From: an uncultured Alphaproteobacteria bacterium
GTDB lineage: Bacteria; Pseudomonadota; Alphaproteobacteria; RF32; CAG-239
Direction: 5' to 3'
Length of the DNA stretch: 6,759 nucleotides
Assembly: GCA_900551585.1 (NCBI GenBank)
Contig: URWU01000086.1
Coordinates: 1-6,759 of the forward strand
Part shown: positions 1-4,246 of the stretch, one piece after another
Numbering within the stretch: the stretch's first letter is position 1
Layout: every line of letters begins with the position of its first letter
The notes under the pieces: model-generated
Told to the model about the DNA's origin: nothing
What the model saw: the letters and a program-made list of their open reading frames with translations, nothing else
Database searches by the model: none
Made by a program: the position numbers and the translations under genes

Positions 1-44
1 CACTCGACTAGTCGTCGGCAGCGTCAGATGTGTATAAGAGACAG
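1..44 (+). other. Nextera (Tn5) i5-side library adapter, not genomic
   Basis: Synthetic sequence. Bases 1-3 (CAC) are the tail of the P5 primer. Bases 4-11 (TCGACTAG) occupy the i5 index position. Bases 12-25 (TCGTCGGCAGCGTC) are the read-1 adapter. Bases 26-44 (AGATGTGTATAAGAGACAG) are the 19-bp Tn5 mosaic end. Genomic DNA begins at 45. From memory, the index matches a Nextera XT set B i5 index (S513); the adapter itself is unmistakable. Confidence 0.98.
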
Positions 45-45
45 A

Positions 46-1212
46 CATAATGCCGTCGGGTTAATGCATGAAGAAATGCGCCGCGCCGGTTCGCTGATTA
101 TGGCCTGCGCCGACAAAACCAAAGTTCCGGCCGGCGGAGCTTTGGCTGTTGACAGAGACGCTTTTTCCGCCGAAGTTAGCGCAAAAATCAAATCTCATCC
201 GCTGATTGATGTTGTGTATGAAGAGCTGACCGCACTGCCCGATGAAAATTACGGCGATGTGATTATTGCCACCGGACCGCTGACGTCTGATACTCTGGCT
301 CAGGATATTCTCAAGACGGTTGACAACCAGTCTTTGTCTTTTTTTGACGCAATTGCGCCGGTGATTTACAAAGAAAGCATTGATTTTTCCAAGGCATGGT
401 ATCAGTCGCGTTATGACAAAGGCGACAAGCTGGATTATATTAACTGCCCGCTGAGCAAAGAAGAATATTATCATTTTATCAACGAGCTTAAAAACGGCGA
501 AAAAGTTGAGTTTCACGACTGGGAAAAAGTCAGTTATTTTGAGGGCTGCCTGCCGATTGAGGTGATGGCCGAGCGCGGTGACGAAACGCTGACTTTCGGT
601 CCGATGAAACCTATCGGCCTGACAAATCCGCACAGCTCGGAAAAACCATATGCCGTGGTGCAGCTGCGTCAGGATAACAAAGAAGACACGCTCCGCAACA
701 TGGTCGGTTTTCAGACCAAGCTCAAATACGGCGAGCAGCAGCGGATTTTCAGAATGATTCCCGGCCTGGAGAATGCCGAATTTGCGCGCCTCGGCGGTAT
801 TCATAAAAACACCTTTATCAAAAGCCCGATTTTGCTGGATAAGTATCTGCGCCTCAAAAAGCGTCCCAATATTCGTTTTGCCGGACAAATTACCGGCTGC
901 GAAGGTTATATCGAAAGCGCCGCAGTCGGTTTTATGGCCGGATATTTTGCTGCCTGCCAGGCTTTGGGACAGGAGCCGAAACTGCCGCCGAGAAATACGG
1001 CTTTCGGCGCCATGCTCAACCATTTGATTGATGATACCAATATTGAAGATTTTCAGCCGATGAACATTAACTTCGGTATTTTTCCGACCATTCAGGGTGA
1101 AACCACCGCCAACGGCAAATTCCGCAAAATTAAAGGCATGGACAGGAAAAAAGCTTACAGCGAACGGGCGATGGCAGAGATTGCGCCTTGGATTGAAGAG
1201 ATTAAGCCATGA
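46..1212 (+). CDS. trmFO: TrmFO, methylenetetrahydrofolate:tRNA (uracil-54-C5) methyltransferase, 5'-truncated
   Basis: Makes ribothymidine at U54 in the tRNA T-loop, using 5,10-methylenetetrahydrofolate as carbon donor and FADH2 as reductant; cytosolic. The 388 visible codons run to TGA at 1210-1212. Family landmarks, numbered from His1 at base 46: NAVGLMHEEMRR (2-13), VPAGGALAVDR (27-37), IIATGPL (about 73-79), YINCP, FEGCLPIEVMAERG with the conserved catalytic-type Cys168 (547-549), FGPMKPIGL (about 184-192), FAGQITGCEGY (278-288) and FQPMNINFG (about 336-344). Full-length family members have about 435-450 residues. Roughly 60-65 N-terminal residues are therefore missing, including the GxGLAG FAD-binding loop and the CSNS cysteine. 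The loss is caused by the library end at 44/45, so this is a partial gene and not a pseudogene. An open frame beginning at ATG 28 lies in adapter sequence and is not a real start. The stop overlaps the hpnC start codon. Confidence 0.95.
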   Translation, partial: HNAVGLMHEEMRRAGSLIMACADKTKVPAGGALAVDRDAFSAEVSAKIKSHPLIDVVYEELTALPDENYGDVIIATGPLTSDTLAQDILKTVDNQSLSFFDAIAPVIYKESIDFSKAWYQSRYDKGDKLDYINCPLSKEEYYHFINELKNGEKVEFHDWEKVSYFEGCLPIEVMAERGDETLTFGPMKPIGLTNPHSSEKPYAVVQLRQDNKEDTLRNMVGFQTKLKYGEQQRIFRMIPGLENAEFARLGGIHKNTFIKSPILLDKYLRLKKRPNIRFAGQITGCEGYIESAAVGFMAGYFAACQALGQEPKLPPRNTAFGAMLNHLIDDTNIEDFQPMNINFGIFPTIQGETTANGKFRKIKGMDRKKAYSERAMAEIAPWIEEIKP

Positions 1213-2057
1213 AAATGCGGCATAAAAATAAACATCAGGAAAATTTTCCGGTCGGAATGATGATGTTCGGCAAAGACAAGCGGCAGATTGTCAGCGACTA
1301 TTACCGGTTTGCGCGTTATGCCGATGACATTGCCGATAATCCGGATATCAAACCGCAAAACAAAGTTAACAAGCTCTACGAATTGGAAGATATTTTTCTC
1401 AAAAACAAAGCTTATAAAGGCCAAAAGCTTAAATTTGCCGTCCAGCTCAGAGAAGAGTTTAATAAATTTCAGCTTTCGACGTCTCTGGCAACCGATTTGC
1501 TGATTGCTTTCCGCAAAGACTCAATGGGCTTCGATTATCAGACCTGGGGACAGCTGGTGGACTATTGTAAATATTCAGCCGCACCGGTCGGACGCTTTAT
1601 GCTTGCCATTCATGATGAAAATCCGTCGACTTATCTGCCGGCAACTTCTTTATGCGTTGCTTTGCAGATTGTTAACCATGTGCAGGACATTAAATATGAC
1701 GCCGATGTGCTCAAACGCATTTATCTGCCGGCGGAGATGATGAAAAAATATAACGTAACGGCCGAGGACCTGCTCAAAGATAAGTCGAGCCTGGGATTAA
1801 AGAAAGTTATTGAGAAAATTATGGACCTCACCAGAGGGTTAATCAAAGAAGGAAGCCTGCTGCCGGCGATTATTAAGAGCAGAAGTTTACGTACGGAGGT
1901 ATGTATTATCCTTTCATTAACCAATATTATGGTAAAAAAGATATTAAAGGGTGATGTTTTGGCAAAAAATATCAAATTGTCAAAGTGGGATTGGCTGAGA
2001 GCCGTTGTGTCAGGCGTTTTTACAGCAATGACGACTAAAACCCGGACTTTATCATAA
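1209..2057 (+). CDS. hpnC: HpnC, hydroxysqualene synthase (squalene/phytoene synthase family)
   Basis: In the bacterial three-enzyme squalene route, HpnC converts presqualene diphosphate to hydroxysqualene. The 282 residues are normal for the family. The N-terminus has the HpnC-like ENFPVG (11-16). The first Asp-rich, Mg-diphosphate-binding motif is FARYADDIAD (34-43). A substrate-pocket signature, DYCKYSAAPVGR, lies at 118-129. The second Asp-rich motif is NHVQDIKYD (156-164, pattern NxxxDxxxD), followed by RIYLPAE (170-176). The ATG at 1209 sits in an ATGA overlap with the trmFO stop; only a weak purine-rich stretch (GAAGAG, 1195-1200) precedes it, so translation is probably coupled to trmFO. 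The stop is 19 bases before hpnD. HpnC and HpnD are paralogues. ENFPV and the NxxQD-type second motif point to HpnC here, and gene order (C-D-E) agrees. A phytoene-type synthase is the main alternative, made unlikely by the hpnE neighbour. Confidence 0.88.
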   Translation: MKMRHKNKHQENFPVGMMMFGKDKRQIVSDYYRFARYADDIADNPDIKPQNKVNKLYELEDIFLKNKAYKGQKLKFAVQLREEFNKFQLSTSLATDLLIAFRKDSMGFDYQTWGQLVDYCKYSAAPVGRFMLAIHDENPSTYLPATSLCVALQIVNHVQDIKYDADVLKRIYLPAEMMKKYNVTAEDLLKDKSSLGLKKVIEKIMDLTRGLIKEGSLLPAIIKSRSLRTEVCIILSLTNIMVKKILKGDVLAKNIKLSKWDWLRAVVSGVFTAMTTKTRTLS

Positions 2058-2076
2058 GAAGTATGACAGGTGAGGC

Positions 2077-2907
2077 ATGAATAATATCAAAAGAATGGTG
2101 AAAAAATCAGGGACTTCGTTTTTCTGGAGCATGCGGCTGCTGCCGATCGGCAAAAGAAACGCGATGTATACCATCTATGCTTTTTTCAGACATATTGATG
2201 ATATTGTTGATGGCGATAAAGATATTAACGAAAAACTTGAGCTGATTGAAGCCTGGCGTCAGGAACTGGATAATATTTATGATAAAAAAGCGCCGGCAAC
2301 AGAAATCGGCCGTAAAATTTATAAAAACTGTATGCGTTTCAAACTGCCGAAATCTGAATTTGTGCGCATGATTGACAGTATTACGATGGATTTGCCCAAC
2401 CCCGTCCAAGCCCCAAGCATTGAACAATTTAACAAATACTGCCGCGGCGTGGCCGGTGTTCCCGGCAGTTTATCGCTGCGGATTTTCGGGGTTGAAGACG
2501 AAAAGCTGATTGAACAGCTTTCAACAACACTCGGCAATGCATTGCAGATTACCAATATTTTGCGCGATGTTAAAGAAGATGCGCAGGCCGACCGCTTATA
2601 TATTCCCCGAGAATATCTCGACAAAGCCGGCATTGACGCGACTGATCCCCTCACCGTGGTTGTCAACAAAAATTTGGCAATTGCCCGTGAAGAGCTGGCC
2701 AAAGTTGCAGCCCAGAATTATGCCGACGCCTATGAGCTGATTAAAAAACTCGACAAGAAAACCGCCCGCCCGGTATTGATGATTGCCAATATCTACAAAC
2801 GCTATTTTGACATTATGCAAAACCGCGGCTGGGAAATTATTTCTCCCAAACCCTATATCAGCAAATGGAAAAAACTCGGCATCGCTTTGCAGACTTTTTT
2901 CAACTAG
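2077..2907 (+). CDS. hpnD: HpnD, presqualene diphosphate synthase
   Basis: Condenses two farnesyl diphosphates head-to-head into presqualene diphosphate, the first committed step to squalene; a peripheral membrane or cytosolic trans-isoprenyl synthase. The 276 residues match the usual length. Visible motifs are SGTSFFWSMRLLP (11-23), the first Asp-rich motif RHIDDIVD (38-45), YCRGVAGVPG (121-130) in the substrate-binding helix, the second Asp-rich motif NILRDVKED (160-168, NxxxDxxxD) and RLYIPREYL (173-181). In many relatives the third motif reads closer to YCYRVAxxVG, so RGVAGVPG is somewhat divergent. The ATG at 2077 is preceded by AGGTGAGG (2068-2075), a Shine-Dalgarno match very close to the start. 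The stop (TAG 2905-2907) overlaps the hpnE ribosome-binding site. CrtB/CrtM-like carotenoid synthases share these motifs; operon context favours HpnD. Confidence 0.88.
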   Translation: MNNIKRMVKKSGTSFFWSMRLLPIGKRNAMYTIYAFFRHIDDIVDGDKDINEKLELIEAWRQELDNIYDKKAPATEIGRKIYKNCMRFKLPKSEFVRMIDSITMDLPNPVQAPSIEQFNKYCRGVAGVPGSLSLRIFGVEDEKLIEQLSTTLGNALQITNILRDVKEDAQADRLYIPREYLDKAGIDATDPLTVVVNKNLAIAREELAKVAAQNYADAYELIKKLDKKTARPVLMIANIYKRYFDIMQNRGWEIISPKPYISKWKKLGIALQTFFN

Positions 2908-2917
2908 GAAAAATTCC

Positions 2918-3973
2918 ATGAGCGGCAAGACCACGACATATCATATTATTGGCGGCGGGATTGCAGGTTTGGCAGCAGCCCGTTTTATCAAAGAAGCCAG
3001 TCTTGACAATAAAGTCATTCTCTATGAGGCAGCAGGCAAACTCGGCGGCCGCTGTTATTCGTTTTTCGATGCCAAGCTCGACCGCATGATTGACAATGCA
3101 ACGCATGTGATTTTAGGTGGCAATAAAGAAGTTTTGAAATTAATAAACGAGCCGCAGTTTGCCGGACGCGCCAAGTTTTTTGACGATGACGGCATAAACA
3201 GCCGTTTTTGGGATTATAAAGACCATATTCTTTTATCCGTTTTCAACACACAGGGCAAAGAAACCGCCCCGAGTTTAGTCCGACGCCTGTTTTGGAAGCT
3301 TTTTCCTTTTTGGCCGCAACGTCTGAATGTGTGTTATTCCAAAGGCGATTTGACGGCCGGCCTTGTCGACCCTTTGAGCCGCTATATTGATGAAATCAAG
3401 CTCGGCTATACGTTGCAGGGATTTAACAGCACAAAGAAAAAAATTACCAAACTGAAATTTAATAAAGGCGAAATTGAGCTTGGTACCTCAGACAAGATTA
3501 TTGCTGCTCTGGACGCGGCCAACTACGGCAAAATTTTCGGCGGCGAAGAATTTGAGTTTAATCGTATTACTAATATCTTTTTCCGCACCAGTACGGCTTT
3601 GAGCCTGCCCGGCGAGGCTGATTTTTTGGCAACCCCAAAAAACACCGCTGACTGGATATTTATTAATAATGATATTGTTGCCGCCACTATCTCCGACAGC
3701 GGCAGGATTCCCCTTGAAGATGATGAACTCGCACGGGTCGTCTGGCAGGAAATCCGTGCGCTCAAAGGCCTAAAACCGGCATTTTTGCCGCCCTACCGCA
3801 TTATGCATTATAAGCAAGCAACCATCAAACAAGACGAAACCAATAACAACAAACGCCCGAAATCTGCCAAAAGCAAATATAAAAATCTGCGACTCGCCGG
3901 AGACTGGACAATGAAAGGCTGGCCCTGCTGTCTGGAAGCGGCAGTCATGTCGGCAAAACGGGCGGTAAAATAA
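2918..3973 (+). CDS. hpnE: HpnE, FAD-dependent hydroxysqualene dehydroxylase (short form)
   Basis: Reduces hydroxysqualene to squalene, the last step of the hpnCDE route. The 351 residues begin at ATG 2918, seven bases after AGGAA (2906-2910) that overlaps the hpnD stop. A longer open frame back to 2783 lies inside hpnD and lacks a plausible ribosome-binding site. Residues 10-17 (IIGGGIAG) are the dinucleotide-binding loop; Glu37 in LYEAA should bind the FAD ribose; GGRCYSFFDAKL is at 43-54 and RMIDNATH at 56-63. The C-terminal FAD motif NLRLAGDWT is at 323-331. Family members usually have about 410-450 residues. The missing part appears to be internal, near residues 85-100, where the region between the substrate-entry strand and the FW-type helix is about 60 residues shorter than I expect. 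IDNATH and GWPCCLEAA also depart from the usual IDNGNH and GWPATxEGA. The frame is intact, so this looks like a divergent enzyme and not a broken one. Confidence 0.85.
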   Translation: MSGKTTTYHIIGGGIAGLAAARFIKEASLDNKVILYEAAGKLGGRCYSFFDAKLDRMIDNATHVILGGNKEVLKLINEPQFAGRAKFFDDDGINSRFWDYKDHILLSVFNTQGKETAPSLVRRLFWKLFPFWPQRLNVCYSKGDLTAGLVDPLSRYIDEIKLGYTLQGFNSTKKKITKLKFNKGEIELGTSDKIIAALDAANYGKIFGGEEFEFNRITNIFFRTSTALSLPGEADFLATPKNTADWIFINNDIVAATISDSGRIPLEDDELARVVWQEIRALKGLKPAFLPPYRIMHYKQATIKQDETNNNKRPKSAKSKYKNLRLAGDWTMKGWPCCLEAAVMSAKRAVK

Positions 3974-4019
3974 TTTTTTTCAAAAAACAATAAACCTTAT
4001 GGCCGGTCAGTTCGTTATA

Positions 4020-4025
4020 TATAAT
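4020..4025 (+). promoter_or_regulatory. Consensus -10 box TATAAT, candidate promoter
   Basis: A perfect TATAAT lies 47 bases after the hpnE stop. The -35 position 17 bases upstream (TTATGG, 3997-4002) is a poor match to TTGACA, so the promoter is uncertain. The predicted start point is near 4032, giving a transcript that would end at the terminator at 4095-4129. Confidence 0.35.
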
Positions 4026-4031
4026 GTCTGA

Positions 4032-4129
4032 CAATTAATATAAGGAGGAAGTGTCAATAACGTACTACCCAGATTTATCATTACACACAGGTTCAAAAAA
4101 GCCCCGGAAGAAATCCGGAGCTTTTTTTT
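4032..4129 (+). ncRNA. Candidate ~100-nt small RNA or leader between promoter and terminator
   Basis: A consensus -10 box upstream and an intrinsic terminator downstream bracket about 98 bases with no convincing coding sequence. The segment carries AAGGAGG (4042-4048) in the 18-base loop between TGACA (4029-4033) and TGTCA (4052-4056), which are complementary; the left arm lies partly before the predicted start. A GTG at 4051 opens a 32-codon frame that reads straight through the terminator, but it is only two bases from the Shine-Dalgarno, too close for normal initiation. I do not recognise a known RNA family. The segment could equally be the tail of the hpn transcript. Confidence 0.25.
4095..4129 (+). 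terminator. Rho-independent terminator, possibly bidirectional
   Basis: The arms GCCCCGGA (4101-4108) and TCCGGAGC (4114-4121) form a GC-rich stem with one C/A mismatch and an AGAAA loop. A 3' run of eight T (4122-4129) pairs back with six A (4095-4100). The upstream A-run would serve as a T-run on the other strand, so it could stop transcription both ways. It most likely ends the trmFO-hpnCDE transcript, any RNA starting near 4032, or both. Confidence 0.9.
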
Positions 4130-4186
4130 ATTCAGCCGCCTCAATGTAACCAAAATATTAAATTTTCGCCTTAACCTAATTTGGTA

Positions 4187-4215
4187 TTGTCAAAATTGTT
4201 TATTAAGCTTAACAT
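4187..4215 (+). promoter_or_regulatory. Candidate sigma-70-type promoter of the secreted cysteine-rich protein gene
   Basis: TTGTCA (4187-4192, 5 of 6 to TTGACA) is followed after 17 bases by TAACAT (4210-4215, 4 of 6 to TATAAT). The start point would fall near 4222, leaving a leader of about 25 bases before the ATG at 4247. The position just after a terminator supports an independent transcription unit. Confidence 0.45.
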
Positions 4216-4235
4216 ATAAGTGTGTGAAATTTTGT

Positions 4236-4241
4236 GTGAGG
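4236..4241 (+). promoter_or_regulatory. Ribosome-binding site that fixes the start at ATG 4247
   Basis: GTGAGG lies five bases before ATG 4247. An in-frame GTG at 4220 would add nine residues (including two Cys and two Glu) ahead of a classical signal peptide, has no Shine-Dalgarno of its own, and would lie at or before the predicted transcription start. ATG 4247 is therefore preferred. Confidence 0.65.
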
Positions 4242-4246
4242 CAATC

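Larger units (their letters stand above)
3974..4246. other. Intergenic region between the squalene operon and the secreted-protein gene
   Basis: 273 bases without a credible protein gene. In order it holds a T7-C-A6 tract right after hpnE (3974-3987), a consensus TATAAT (4020-4025), AAGGAGG (4042-4048), a rho-independent terminator (4095-4129), and a promoter-like TTGTCA / TAACAT pair (4187-4215) leading into the next gene. This marks a boundary between two transcription units. Base composition is more AT-rich than the flanking genes. Confidence 0.8.

Noticed and set aside
61..1023. 320-codon open frame on the minus strand
   Set aside because: It lies wholly opposite trmFO, its translation shows no family motifs, and the + strand frame matches TrmFO throughout. 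It is an antisense shadow.
2783..2917. 45-residue upstream extension of HpnE
   Set aside because: It overlaps the conserved end of hpnD in another frame and has no ribosome-binding site, while ATG 2918 has AGGAA at good spacing and starts right at the FAD-binding strand.
1209..3973. Carotenoid (CrtM/CrtN or CrtB/CrtI) operon
   Set aside because: Two paralogous synthases followed by an HpnE-type flavoprotein with FDAKL...IDN and LAGDWT motifs is the squalene arrangement; a carotenoid desaturase would be about 490-500 residues.
3974..3987. T7-C-A6 tract after hpnE as a terminator
   Set aside because: The T and A arms are separated by one base, leaving no workable loop, and there is no GC stem. 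The real terminator is at 4095-4129.
4090..4100. GGTTCAAAA resembling a tRNA T-loop
   Set aside because: No acceptor, D or anticodon arms can be built around it, and it merges into the terminator A-run.
4051..4149. 32-codon frame starting GTG after AAGGAGG
   Set aside because: Spacing to the Shine-Dalgarno is only two bases, and half of the frame is the terminator hairpin and its T-run. It is kept only as a note under the small-RNA candidate.
4220..4246. GTG start for the secreted protein
   Set aside because: It would put acidic and cysteine residues before a normal signal peptide, and the Shine-Dalgarno serves ATG 4247.
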